A stretch of DNA of 49,021 nucleotides. Origin: Selaginella moellendorffii. Its lineage: Eukaryota > Streptophyta > Lycopodiopsida > Selaginellales > Selaginellaceae. The stretch is taken from NCBI RefSeq assembly GCF_000143415.4, contig NW_003314314.1:70318-119338 (forward strand), in the 5' to 3' direction. A program made the translations under genes and the position numbers. The notes beneath the pieces were generated by a model. That model worked only from the letters and a program-made list of their open reading frames with translations. It was not told where the DNA came from and did not search any database. Shown piece by piece: positions 1 through 11,231 of this stretch (position 1 is the first letter of the stretch; every line of letters begins with the position of its first letter).

Positions 1-48
1 ATGGTAAATCACCATAGGATAAAGGGTCAAAATCACATGCGCTACATT

Positions 49-60
49 TGGTATCAGATG
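49..60 (+). other. Primer binding site of LARD-A1
   Basis: TGGTATCAGATG lies two bases after the LTR end GCTACA. It matches the usual plant PBS complementary to the 3' end of initiator tRNA-Met (TGGTATCAGAGC) for nine bases. The same site in the second copy (24257) reads TAGTATCAG and so is mutated. Confidence 0.75.
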
Positions 61-1105
61 ATGAATCTCAGCGAGTACTATTTAATGAGATTGGGCAACT
101 AGTCTCGTTGCATACGCAGAGATGAAAACAATGATCTGAGTGGGTACACGTTTGGTGCAAAGGGTTCATATTCGTTCCTTGGGTATGGTTTTGGTTATCT
201 TTTGTACCTAATAATGTGAGCTTGCTCTTGGGCTCATAGGATGGATTTGAGATGCTCCGTTAGCACAAGTTTACACTTGGGCTCGTGTGTGAGGCATATT
301 AGCAACTCAAGGTTACGTTTTGAGTTGGTAGGATTAATGTTAGCCTATCGGTCGTTCCATGGGTTGTTCCAATGGTTCTATGAGTTGTTCCATGTACCGT
401 GGGTAAAAGCAAACCTTCCCTGGGTTTGCTATGAGTGGCAAATATGCTAATCCGTAGCTGTTTAGCATGACACTAGTGGATCTTTCTTAGGCATGGTTAT
501 AAGTGGATCAATCAAGACTGTAGGGATTAATCTATTGGTTCAAGTAATCATTGCCGTGCTCTCTTATAAACTTCTCTTGGATTGGACTGAAGGCAGTGTA
601 AAAGCAAGCTTGAGGTGTAGTCAAAGATGAGACCGAAAGGAGAGTCATCAGGGACGAAGGATCAAACATGTAAATCATGTTCTCTTCTTGGAGAGATGAT
701 TCGCAACGAGGTGTGACCCATTGCCTGTATTCACATCATGCAATCAAGAGCCCCTACCTTGATGCATGTTGGAAATGATGGTTTTGTAAATGGTGAGTCA
801 TGGGATGGATAGTAGTGAAGCGCTAAACCATTTTGTCTAGGCTTGCTATTAAAAGACTTGGGTTGCAATGCTCAATTCTTTTCTGGGAAACTTTGCTATT
901 GCTCCTTGAGTAGCTTGGTGTTAGATTAGTTTTGAGTTTGGTCGGAAAGAGAGTGGCATGAGTTTGTCTGTGTTGTGAACAAAAGTTAGTGGTTTTGGGT
1001 GTTGTAAATCGCTATCAGTGGAGTGTGGCATTTATGTTACATTTTGTCGAATCGAGTTGACACTTAATACTCACATAAACTTTTGTAGTAATGACATTGG
1101 CATTG

Positions 1106-1301
1106 TGTAAGCAACTAAAGGGAACGACTCGAGAGACGATCCATAGGGGTTCAAATATAGAGGGAAAGGGCCCATGAATAAGAGTGCACCCCCCTTTTCC
1201 AATCGGTTAAGGGTCTTGGGATATTTGGGGTTAAGCGTCCTTGGGTGTGAATAGTACTGGGCTGGGTGACCTCCCGGGAAGTCCAAACTCAAGAGCTTAC
1301 A
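1106..1301 (+). repeat. Left LTR of the TRIM
   Basis: 196 bp, TG...CA ends, with inverted terminal heptamers TGTAAGC/GCTTACA. It is identical to the right LTR apart from one base in a C-run. Confidence 0.95.
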
Positions 1302-1506
1302 TTTGGTATCAGAGGGGTCTCGGGTCCGACTCTGTTGGTTGGCTAGGGGAATCACACCACATGTTGATTGACATCTGGCTGGTCCAGTTTGCTCCCGCTG
1401 GGCTCGACCCGAGGGGTAGGGTGTCAAGAGAGCGAGGCTCTCGGGAGAGCTGCGGCTCTCAGCTTCCGTTCACGAGGGCGTGAACTTGCAGGGAAGCGTG
1501 GTGGAT

Positions 1507-1701
1507 TGTAAGCAACTAAAGGGAACGACTCGAGAGACGATCCATAGGGGTTCAAATATAGAGGGAAAGGGCCCATGAATAAGAGTGCACCCCCTTTTCC
1601 AATCGGTTAAGGGTCTTGGGATATTTGGGGTTAAGCGTCCTTGGGTGTGAATAGTACTGGGCTGGGTGACCTCCCGGGAAGTCCAAACTCAAGAGCTTAC
1701 A
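1507..1701 (+). repeat. Right LTR of the TRIM
   Basis: 195 bp; repeats 1106-1301 with a single C deleted. It is followed directly by the target duplication CATTG. Confidence 0.95.
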
Positions 1702-3044
1702 CATTGCTCATTATGTTACTCAATTTATGATCAAATCATTGTGATACTTATATCATATCCATGTGATAATGAGCGATGTGTTTACGAAGTTGCTTGGTTA
1801 AACGATGATCAACCCCAAAGTGGTTGATAGTGAAGCTAGTCTACTTGCACGAAGTAGCATTGTAGTAGCTTTGACTGGATTCTCAATGGTGGTCCATTAT
1901 GCTAAGCTTAAATTGGTTCCTTGGTTCCTTGAGGATTTGCCCATAAGGTGTTGGAAAAAGGGTTGTAGCATTCATTTGCTATAGCTCATTAGTTGATCTG
2001 TTAACACTTGAAGTAAATTGTTGGATAGAGAAGGTGTGAGGTTGAGGCATTGACATTACTAACATTTGTGTTAGTGGAAGTGGCATTGTTATTTTAAGTG
2101 ATGAGGAAGTTTCCTTAGAGCTTGATTTTCCATGTCATTTTTCTTGTTAGTGTTTTAGTTTCACATTGAATCTTGAAAGTGGTTGAAGAAGAGTGTTAGT
2201 GCAATGTGGATATCCGAAGATGTGGTCTTCGTGATCAAGCCTTGGATGTTCCATTTGCATTTTACGGATGTTGGTGTTGGATGTCAAAAGAATGGGCAAA
2301 AAGATGTTCGAGGATTAAGCATACTATGGGTCATGAGAATTTGTGTTGGGGTGAACCTATGTGAAGTTGTTAATAGGAGGAAGTTGGTTAAGTCTTGAAA
2401 GTTTGTATTCCTAGACTGAGAGTCATTCTTTCTCTAGGATGGAAATTTTCTATAAATTTTCTTAGACTTATCCAATAGCTGATCTGTTGATCACTTTGCT
2501 CAAAAACCATTCCGTTTTCGTAAGTCAGTACAAACTAGTGAAAGGGTTGGAGTTGACTTCGGTTGGCTTAGACCTTAGTAAGTAATTTGTATGATGCAGC
2601 CCGAAAGGGATGCTGACTTTTGGGGCTAAGGCAATTGAGTTGGATAGAGTCTAGAGTTGGTGTAGAAAAGTGGCCATTGCACTTTTCCAAAAAGGTGCAA
2701 AACCTTTCTTTTGTAGCGTTATGCTTGGTGGCAGGTTGCACTTTGCATTTCGTTAGACTCTATGAGAGTAGTAAGCTCTCACTGATCTTGACTTAGTCTT
2801 GGTGGCCCTATGTCTTGGCTAAAGATGGTGATGTTCAACTTAGTTGTTGTAGTTGAGATGTTGGCACCTATACTATAGCTTTGTTTAAGTGGAGGTTGTG
2901 TACCGATATGAGTCTATCTCGTAGTCTTCACTTTAGTTTCGACTAAATGTTGATTACGCATAGCTAGCCTCTTCAAGGCATGCTCAGAGCCGTTGGCTAA
3001 ATGTATTAGTGAGCTTATTGTAGTTGAGTTGAATTCGAGTGGTC

Positions 3045-3221
3045 AGAGGTCCTCGACGAAGTCTATAAGCAACCATTAGTTGCAAGGCAACCAACAATCA
3101 CTCTTCAACTTGCCTTCACAAGACCCAAACACTAACTCTTGTCATCAAATCATATACTTATTCAACATGAACGTAATACCCTAGATACGAGATAAAGGTT
3201 CATTGATAAGCACAAACTAAA
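3045..3221. other. ~177-bp microinversion relative to the second LARD-A copy
   Basis: The segment starting AGAGGTCC and ending AAACTAAA is the reverse complement of 40128-40300. Flanks on both sides (GAGTGGTC on the left, CTCGATGATGATTTAGCG on the right) stay collinear between the copies. Neither orientation shows terminal inverted repeats that would mark a mobile element. Which orientation is ancestral cannot be told here. Confidence 0.85.
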
Positions 3222-5587
3222 ACTTGCTTCACTCGATGATGATTTAGCGGTGATGGGTTTGCTTTACCGAATGGTACTGTTAGACTTACATGGGTTTTCT
3301 ATGTTAGCATGTCGACTCTACCTTTGTTGATATCATTTGGTTGCGTTTAGTTCATAGTGTTAGATTTCATTGAGTCTTGGACATGGTGATTCACTCCTTG
3401 AGGAAGTGTTATCTATACCTGAGTAATATTGAAGGATTGGTCTCGGATACTAACTAAAGTATCTTCGACCTTGGTTAGCTTGGTTGTCAGAGAGCTTTGA
3501 GTGGTGATACATTCGTGCTTTCTTCTAGCTTTGTTCTAGTGTTGATGGCATTGAAGTGATGCTTTGTCGTTGACATTGTTGATGTTGAGATTTTAGTGAA
3601 ATGAGATGTCTTTCCGCAAGATTGATGTCGAGTTTCATTAGTTTTGATGAAGATAATGTTGATGATTTGGTTATAGCTTTGTGTTATTAGCATTTGTACA
3701 ATTGCTAATTAGCAACTGTATTGACGTTCAAATGAATTGAGTGGCAAATTTGAGTTAGTTGTGTTCTAGACAAGATTGTTTAGTAGAGGTTGAGTTTTGA
3801 GCTTTTCCTTGAAAAAAGTGATTTAGTCATGGACTATACTAGTTTTATAAGAGGAAAGTAGTTGGGATATATCGATCATTGATGATTCTTCTTGTGTTTG
3901 TTATAAAGTGAGTTACATCTTGCTATTGAGGATTCATGGAGGATCGATTAGATGATCACTTGTTGAGCATAGCTCCGTTATGCTTAGCTTTTGAATTGAT
4001 GCAAACATACTCTTCATTAGCTTTGCATTATGTAGTATAGCTTATGGATGTGTTGAGGAGGATATTGTGGGTTATACCATGATTTCTTCTTTAGCATTGA
4101 AGTTAGTTTATGCAAAGCTTGTGATCATTGTTAAGCAAGAGTTAGCTATAGATTTTTTCAAGCTTTTGGTTCTTTAAGTTTTATGTTCGTTGTTCCATTT
4201 GTTAGAAGTTGTTGGGGAAGGCATTTTGGCTTCTAGCTTCCAGATTGAAGTTAGTATTTGCATCTAGCAATCATTGGTGATAATTGATTATCATCTAGGA
4301 TAGTTAATTATCCTTGTCAAAGAGTTTTGCTTGATTATTGTTGATATAGACTGAGTTGTTATTCTTCGGGATGGTAGATTCTTTCTTCAACTATAATTAT
4401 GCATCTCTTTCTTAATAGGATGATTGATGATCTTTCATGATGGTTAGTTGTTCTCTTTGATAGTTTTTGGCTTTTTGCAATACCACATGTTCTTTATGGT
4501 TTGCTCTGGATTAGTTTCTCAGGTTTGAAACATCAGTAGAATATTGCTGACACTTGTTTAGGCAACTTGAGTTCCTTAGTATTATTGGCTGGGATCTATT
4601 CAGATTGGCTTTTGTGATAGTTGGCAGGAATGAGTGTTTGTTGGTTTTGCCACATTCATTCTATTCTGTTGATTATTGCTCAAGTTAGTTCTGATAGGTT
4701 GGGATGTTATTTCCTTTGGGTGATACATTCGTGAGCATTGTGCTTGTCAATCAATGATACTTTGTATTCTTTGAGTTCTCTTTCGCAAATTGTTTGGCAT
4801 TCTATCTACCATCTTCGATAGTTAAGTTTCATCATTGAGTTTCCTTGATGATATACTAGCTATTGAATTTTTATGGATCGTGCATTCTGTTTACCAATTA
4901 CAATGATCTTGGTGGTTCCTATACTATACTACTGGTTTATTGGATGATAACTTGCTTGGAATACTTTTGTGTTCTAATGTAAGATTTAGTCACTGATAAT
5001 TAAGTCTCTAAGATATCATTGTCTCTGACTTTGATATTGTCCATCTAGTGATCTTTGAGTTTGGGCCAGTATAGGCAGACTGGCTTCGGCACTTTGTGTG
5101 CATGTTGAAATCTCTAGTCATGGGGTAGCTACTGTCGACTGGTCACATAACCTGCCTCTCTGTCGATGTTCCTTATTCTGTTCAAAAGGGCGTGACCGTG
5201 TAAACAACTCTAACTGCTTGTTTACAGTAGTCTATCTAAACCTTACCGACGGGTTTGGTTTCTTTGCTCATGAGGGTTGGGGCCTTTGGCTTCTCTCTCT
5301 ATGTCCTTACAGGCAGGGGTGTATCACACTTTTGTAAGCTGGGTGACTCCCAGAGCAGCAAGGGTGGCTGACTCTGTTGGTCATTTCCTTGTCGGCGATG
5401 GCCAGAAGGTGTCTGAGCTGGTAGCGCATCCGTGTTAAACAAAGAGGTTGCCTCCTAACTCATTTAAGTTGGTGCATTTCTCACATAGTGTGAATACCGT
5501 GAACTTTTTCTGGAGTTGCTTCCTTGGCGGTATTCTAGACTCGAGTGTGCATCGACGAGGACGTCGATCTTCCCTAGGGGGGGAGAG

Positions 5588-6728
5588 TGTTGCGAAACTG
5601 ACTTCGGGTATCAAAAGTTACCTGTCGACTAGTCCTTATGGACAGTCTTACTTTACTGCCACGATGGTAGGAGGTTGGTATTGCTGGGCCCGTTATCAGT
5701 CTCCGCCTAAGCTAGTTGAGAAACTGGTCTTCGCGTGTGCACTTCACCAGATGGGCATAAGGACGGAATTCCTATGTGTTATTTGTCAAGCATACTTGAC
5801 CTGGTTAGAGAAACTCATTCGTTGATTTGCACTTAATAGTTTTGGGAACCCCTGCGATATTGAGATTGGTCCCTTAATATTGCTAGATGATAGCTTACCG
5901 TGTCTGCCAAACACCCTCGCTATCATGCCCTTTGTGTTAGTCTCATTTCGGTCCCAAATGCTATTTATGGAAAGTGTTCAGATTTGCTCATTTGGCATAT
6001 CTACGGAATGTAGAGATCGGTCTGAACACAATGGTGTTCGTCCCATGTCCAAATTCACAATCTAGGGACATTCCATATTTAGTAAGTTTCGAGCTTGTCC
6101 CAGAGACTAACTCCTGATACTAAAGGAGGCTTGGGGTGAAAGCCCAAAGCGTATGTTCCTCAAGGGGGGGGGGGGGGGGAGGGGCTTTGGGGGGTTCCAA
6201 ATGTATAGTAGGGATAGTGGGTAAGTCGGGCATGGCCGACTAACCTGAGGCATAATCTAGCTCCCGCTTGCGTGCCTGTCCTTGTTCTGCGTCCGGCTTG
6301 GGTCTAAGCCCAAGTTCCATTCCATGCTAGCTGGTGGAGTACCCATGTTCTCGCGTTAGGCCACCGGTATGCCGAAATAGCGCCAGACTCCATTTGGCTC
6401 CGTTTTGTGTGCTGGTCCTGGCATTGGAATGTTGGTTACTCTAGGACTGTTCCAAGTCGCTCCGAGCTCCTGTCCCTTCATTCCTTGGGCTTTATGCTCA
6501 GGAGTTGCTCCGTGGTTCGATTCCATCACTCCTTGGCTCCACGCTTGGGAGTTTGGAACCGTTCCTTCATTCAGTGGCCCAAGGCGCTGAACCTCAGGTT
6601 CCTATAGACACATGGCATATGACATGTGGCATCTATCACGTGGCACAAAGAGGGTTTAGGTTCCGCTTTGTGGTGTTATCCTATGGTAAATCACCATAGG
6701 ATAAAGGGTCAAAACCACATGCGCTACA
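5588..6728 (+). repeat. Right LTR of LARD-A1
   Basis: 1,141 bp from TGTTGCG to GCGCTACA. It contains a run of 16 G (6164-6179), a stretch also found in the other LTR families of this window (GGTGAAAGCCCAAAGCG), and a perfect hairpin near its 3' end (6676-6704). Compared with the LTR at 23357-24254 it has about 240 extra bases, mainly around 6117-6390. Confidence 0.85.
6676..6704. other. 12-bp-stem hairpin near LTR 3' end
   Basis: TTATCCTATGGT and ACCATAGGATAA form a perfect 12-bp stem with a 5-base loop (AAATC), 24 bases before the LTR end. The same hairpin recurs at 24202-24230, in inverted orientation at 18864-18890, and partly at 1-20. Confidence 0.85.
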
Positions 6729-7010
6729 GTTGTGCTTGCCAACACTACCACTAGGTAAGCCCAAAGGCCTGAAGGCCTGACCACTAAGTCCTATCCACCT
6801 CTAAAACTTCCTTGCCACGTGATTATATGCTTAGTCACTACACAAGAGGACTACTCCTTTTCCTTTCCACAGTCTAGGACTTTAGGATAATATTTCAAAA
6901 CACTATAGCCCAATGCGAACCTTGTGGGTACTCTCCCCACCTTCTGCCTTTAGATGCCCTAGCCATGTGGCTAGAGCGAGGTTTCATGGGGATGCCTGTG
7001 GACTTGGCAA
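6729..7010 (-). repeat. Decayed antisense LARD-B-like LTR, one half (target of LARD-A)
   Basis: Read on the minus strand, this stretch resembles the LARD-B LTR around 41330-41550: matching pieces include the segments equivalent to GGAAAGGAAAAGGAGCAGTCC and the CCACTAAGTC motif. It begins with GTTGT, the right target duplication of LARD-A. The complementary half of such an LTR ends at 23356, just before the second LARD-A copy. Confidence 0.65.
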
Positions 7011-7733
7011 AGCCTCTAGCTAAGGAGTAAAACCAGGTACATATTGCAAAAGCTCACCAAGTGTGATCTAGACTGAAGTGTCAACAATCTAAGCAAGAAC
7101 TTCTTATGGGACTTGAGAAAGAGTGGAGGGCAGCTGGGAGACCCCACATTGAAAGTTGGATGAATATCCAATTGTTGAATTTGAAGTTGTGGCCAAGGAT
7201 ATGGGTGGCATTGCAAATACCGAAGCATGGGGTAACTTGCATGCCATGAGAGATGGGGAAGTTCTAGAAACTAGAGTTGGATCTTTCTCACCATCAATAT
7301 TTGGGGCTAAAGGAGAAACCTTTTTGCGCCCTTGAGTCATAGCAGCCATCTTATAACCGTCCTCTACAACATAAACTATGTTGACATGCATCAGTGTTTC
7401 CACAGCTCGACGAAAGGGTGTCTTCGATCTCTTTCTACTCAAATTGTTGCTGGTATCTATCTCTAGCCATGGAAGAAATATGTTGTCTGGTAGAAGTTAC
7501 TGTTAAACATGCTGGACAAAAGGTGGTTGAAGTTCTAAGTGAAGCTTCCAACATTTCTTTATGCTGTGTATCATAACATCGCAATGAGTAGTACCAAGAA
7601 CGAAGAGGGCATCTTAGTCTCCCTGCCTACTGTAAGCAGCATGCTTTAAGCTCCTCAAGTAGCTTCTCTTGCATTTATCATTGCTGCTAGATAATCTCCT
7701 TGTATCTTGCATGCTTCGACAATGCCTTCTCGA
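7011..7733 (-). other. Decayed sequence, no recognisable gene
   Basis: Short minus-strand reading frames (for example 7104-7442) show no family signature that I recognise. From position and orientation this may be the rest of the same old antisense retroelement. Confidence 0.35.
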
Positions 7734-8330
7734 TCATTGAGGGAACTCTATCATCACTGTACGGGCTGGAGAAGAATGGATCATGGTAGCACATGAGCTC
7801 TCATCTGAAGGTGGGAGGAAAACCTCCTCTACCCTAGGAATCTTGAGATCTTGGAGAAGATCCCACTCCAAAGTCTTTACTACAGCAAATGCCTCATAAC
7901 ACATCCAAAACTCTCGCTTAAGCATCTTGCATTTGAGATTTCCCTTGAGGACAAAGATGAATGTAGTGATGCCATGAGGTTCATTTGTGATGAGGACACA
8001 CTCCTTCTAGTAAAACCTAAACCACATCACATATTCCGGCACAGATTCACGTGCTCCTTGCCAAAAAATGAACAAATCCATGAGTAAGCGATTTGTTGGT
8101 CACTGCTGATCAAAGTGACCTTAGAAAGATGCTTTGAATGTGGAGTTGTCAGCCATATCTACCTCCAAGAGTGTCTCTACCCACGTTTCTGCTCGGCTAG
8201 TGAGCGATCGCAAGAAGTCACAAAGCTTGTGATCATCCTCGATGATGCCATTCGACATGCAATATTGCTCGAAATGAGTGACATGTGTATTGGCAAAGAT
8301 GTCGCCATTGCTAGATAAGTATGTCAAGTC
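7734..8330 (-). pseudogene. Decayed retrotransposon gag-like sequence
   Basis: Minus-strand frames read like a degraded Ty3/gypsy gag domain. At 8121-8327 there is a stretch with VTHFEQYC, DDHKLCDFLRSL and AETWVETL, which fits the gag pattern of a conserved acidic helix followed by A-x-x-W. After a stop, 7734-8100 continues with WQGARE-type and AFAVVKTLEWD sequence. Several stops and frameshifts break it. The identification rests on pattern only; a profile search with the Pfam retrotransposon gag families would confirm or refute it. Confidence 0.4.
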
Positions 8331-9845
8331 GGTGCCTCGCTATAGAATGTGGATTTATGTAGGAAGAGCCATGGATGGTGGACTCCCTGACTCGATATCT
8401 GTAATGAATGATGAATCCTCCTCATCAAAAAGAGTAGTTTGATAATCGAGCTCTCGTAGAAAGTGTGAAAAATATCCCTATACCCTAGGCACTATATGGA
8501 AGTTTGTTAGTTGCCATCTCTAACTGGAACGAGTGTGAACTAGCATAAAATGTCCACTGTGTAGTAGATGCCAAGTTGTGGAAAATACAACACACAAAGA
8601 ACTTTGACTTGTGTGAGAGCAAAGTATCTAAATGGGATAATTCCAAATAAAAGAGTATCCTCATGTAGATTTTCCCAAATAAAATCACTCTCACTCTTGC
8701 AAATGCCAATTTCTCACGATAAAAGAAAAAAATATTGCAAAGAAAAGGGGGAAAAAAGAAAAAATTAAACTCCAATACTCAAAATGCCTAAGAGGAAAAC
8801 ATTTGCATGGAAATATTTTGACTTTGCACACAAAAATGGGTGTGGATGGACTTGTTTAAAAGTTTATACTCAAACCAAAAGAATGAAACCAAAACCATGA
8901 GTTAAAATGCCTAAAATCTCAAAAAAAAATTGATTCAAACATTAAATTCTAAACAATAAAAAGGAAAACAAAAGAAAATGCACTCCCTAGTACAAGAAAC
9001 ACTCATTTTTAACATTGGTAAAAGGTAATAACATGGCCATAATGATTTCCATGAGAATGACACCTCAAATTCCCTCAAGATTAAGCTAGAAACTAAAAAT
9101 TTGAGCTATGAAATGTTGTGAGAGAAAAACTACTCCATGTCATAGCTTAAAGCGAATTGGCTACCAAAAAAGGATTTTCCAAAAAGCTTGTCTTTATATT
9201 TACATGTCTAGAAAAAAATTTCTTGAATCAGTCCCAAAATCGCAAGCTTAAAGTGTTGAAAAATTTGCCATGAAAAACAGAGGAGCGTAATGGACAAAAT
9301 TTCATTAAATTAGCAATTGAATCCTCCACAAAACAAGGTGCTCTTTAGCTTGTTGGAAAGAGGATGCCAAGTCGCATTGACACAAAGAAAGAAAAACCAA
9401 AATCAAAATACTAATCATGAGAAATCACTAGAAAACCAAGTGGAAAGAGGTAATGTAGAAAATTAATGTAAGAACGAGAAAAATCTTTAAACTTACACTC
9501 TAAATTCATGGAAGTTGAAACCCCTAATGGTCCTAGGGTCTCTAAGAATATGAATCTAACCCCTAGAACTCAAGATTTCTCTCAATTTCCTAAAACAAAC
9601 TCTCCATTCTTTCAAGAAAACTAAACTAGCTTATTCATGTTGAGTTCACCAAGTTTTAGGTCATCTTTCAGCCCTAACCACGGATCCATCCCTCACATAC
9701 AAATTCACAAAACCGTAATTCCAAACTTAATTGCCAGAGGAAATAGAGAGGACCTTTGATATAGCCTTTGTGGAGTTTTACTATTTGGAATATTTTGAGA
9801 ATCAAAATTTCCTCTCTCTATTTCTTAAAACAGCCATAGCTGCAA
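8331..9845. other. AT-rich sequence without a recognised gene
   Basis: A-rich stretches and no reading frame with a recognisable domain. I saw no clear LTR or TIR boundary here. Confidence 0.5.
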
Positions 9846-9965
9846 CTAGAGAGTAGGAGTGAGAGTAAGAGTGGGAGCAACAATAGTAGTAAGACCGGGA
9901 GTAGGAGTAAAAGCGGAAGTAAAAATAGGAGCAAGGGTAGAAGTGGGAGTAAGAGTGGTCTCTCT
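9846..9965 (+). repeat. Degenerate purine-rich tandem repeat (GGAGTA/AGAGTG type)
   Basis: A run of variants of GGAGTAAGAGTG forms a nearly pure purine-plus-T strand. The gypsy element at 9966 inserted at its right edge, at TCTCT. Confidence 0.7.
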
Positions 9966-10326
9966 TGTCAAGACCCCTGACAAGATCAAGACTGGAAAAT
10001 GCAAAAAGACAAAGAGAAAAGCTAGTGGAAACAAAGAAGAGGCCTTAGACTGGCATTGATTCAGATTGTGGAGAAATGGAACAAGGCTAACCTATATATA
10101 CTATAGGTTGATGAAGCTCCACCACTCTTGGATCGAGGACGGCCTAAATATAGCTGAGGTCGAGGAGGCGCCACATCATCATCAGGAATGTGGCTCGAGA
10201 CTCAGGAATCGGGAAGTGTCTCGAGAGTCAGGAATAGGGAAGTGTCTCGAGAGTCAGGAATGTGGTCTGCAGGTCAGGAATCCGGCGAGAGTTAGGAATG
10301 TGGCAAGAATTGGGGGATTCCTGACA
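9966..10326 (-). repeat. 3' LTR of the gypsy element
   Basis: 361 bp. On the minus strand it carries a TATATATA box (10093-10100). Just inside it lies a polypurine tract on the minus strand, GAGGAGGGGGTGC (10327-10339). Confidence 0.93.
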
Positions 10327-10337
10327 GCACCCCCTCC

Positions 10338-11231
10338 TCAAGAACGAGTGGAACGAGGATGTGAACGAGAACGAAGAGGAGGATGAGATGAGCGGCGAGG
10401 GATGGGAGATGGAGAAAAAGAATGAGGACTGGGATGAGAAGGATAGCGGTGGTGGAAGTCCTGAACAAGGTCAGGAGAATGAATAAGGTTGTCCGCAGGT
10501 TCCCAAGTGCGTTCCTCAGGTCCGTAACCCTTCCAGTCCACCAGATAGTAGAGTTTAGACCGTGAAATCTTGGAATCAAGGATGTCCTGAACCTCGTACT
10601 CAGACCCATCCTCGAGCTGCACTGGTGGAGGCGGAGGAATGACCCGATTTGGAATAGGACTGGGAATATAAGGCTTAAGGAGAGAGGAGTGAAAAACAGG
10701 GTGAATTTGATATGAGGAAGGAAGTGCAAGGCGATAAGTCACAGGATTAATGATGGCAGTGATAGGGAAAGGACCAAGGCGTTTGAAATCGAGTTTTGGA
10801 CAGGGCCTGGTGGTGGAGATATTTCGCCTGAGGAGCCAGACTTTATCCCCGATATTGTAAGGGGGACAATCCTGACGATGGACATTGGCAAATGTTTTAT
10901 GAGATTCCTGAGCACGATGGAGGTGGAAGGAGATGGAGTTGTGGATTTCCTGGAGGTTGGAGATAAATGCCTTAGAGCGGGGATTTGAACGAGAGGATTC
11001 AGATGGAGAAGGAAGTGAGAGATTGAATCGGGGATTTCGGCCAGAGTTCGCAAAGAAGGGGGAAACTCGAAGAGAGGAGTGAACAGAGTTGTTATAGGAG
11101 AACTCAGCAAGGGGAAGGATATCGAACCATATCGAAAAATTTTTCGATATTTTTCGATATATCAAACCTGATGATAGTTGATGAAGCACCTCAAGAATTG
11201 TTCCAACGTCTGAATCGTTCGGACTGCCCAT
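10338..11231 (-). pseudogene. pol: Pol: integrase C-terminus with chromodomain
   Basis: After the frameshift near 11231 the integrase C-terminal region resumes (LPLAEFSYNNSVHSS, then GDKVWLLRRNI and KLDFKRLGPF). A chromodomain follows (YEVQDILDSK...YYLVDWKGYGPEERTWEPADNL), and a proline/serine/arginine-rich tail ends at 10338. Near 11118-11165 a short AT-rich palindromic stretch (repeated TTTTTCGATAT) replaces the usual integrase sequence. Chromodomains of chromoviruses steer integration to marked chromatin. Confidence 0.9.

Larger units (their letters stand above)
1106..1701 (+). mobile_element. TRIM (596-bp miniature LTR retrotransposon)
   Basis: Two LTRs (1106-1301 and 1507-1701) differ only by one C in a C-run. 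Both start TGTAAGC and end GCTTACA. The left LTR is followed after two bases by a tRNA-Met PBS, TGGTATCAGAG (1304-1314). The ~205-bp internal segment has no protein and ends in a short purine-rich stretch before the right LTR. The 5-bp target duplication CATTG flanks it (1101-1105 and 1702-1706). The paralogous LARD-A copy has the uninterrupted site GGCATTGCTCATT near 25308, which proves the insertion. Near-identical LTRs imply a recent event; proteins must come from another element. Confidence 0.95.
1..6728 (+). mobile_element. LARD-A1: gene-less LTR retrotransposon, right part
   Basis: Positions 1-46 are the tail of the left LTR, ending GCGCTACA. They are followed by a tRNA-Met-type primer site (TGGTATCAG at 49-57), a 5.5-kb internal region (47-5587), a G-rich polypurine tract (about 5576-5587) and the right LTR (5588-6728). 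The last 46 bases of the right LTR match 1-46 almost exactly. No gag, protease, RT or integrase is seen in any frame of the internal region, so it fits the large retrotransposon derivative (LARD) type, which must be mobilised by proteins of another element. The internal region is interrupted by a TRIM at 1106-1701. A second copy starts at 23357. Right target duplication GTTGT is at 6729-6733; the left end is outside the window. Confidence 0.8.

Noticed and set aside
1071-1483. ORFs of 118 and 80 codons across the TRIM
   Set aside because: They span the LTR and primer site of a miniature element on both strands, with no domain.
6164-6179. Run of 16 G as a G-quadruplex or functional signal
   Set aside because: The homopolymer lies in an LTR position that varies between families (a C-run occurs in the inverted copy near 19783). 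Replication slippage or sequencing error in the run length is enough to explain it.
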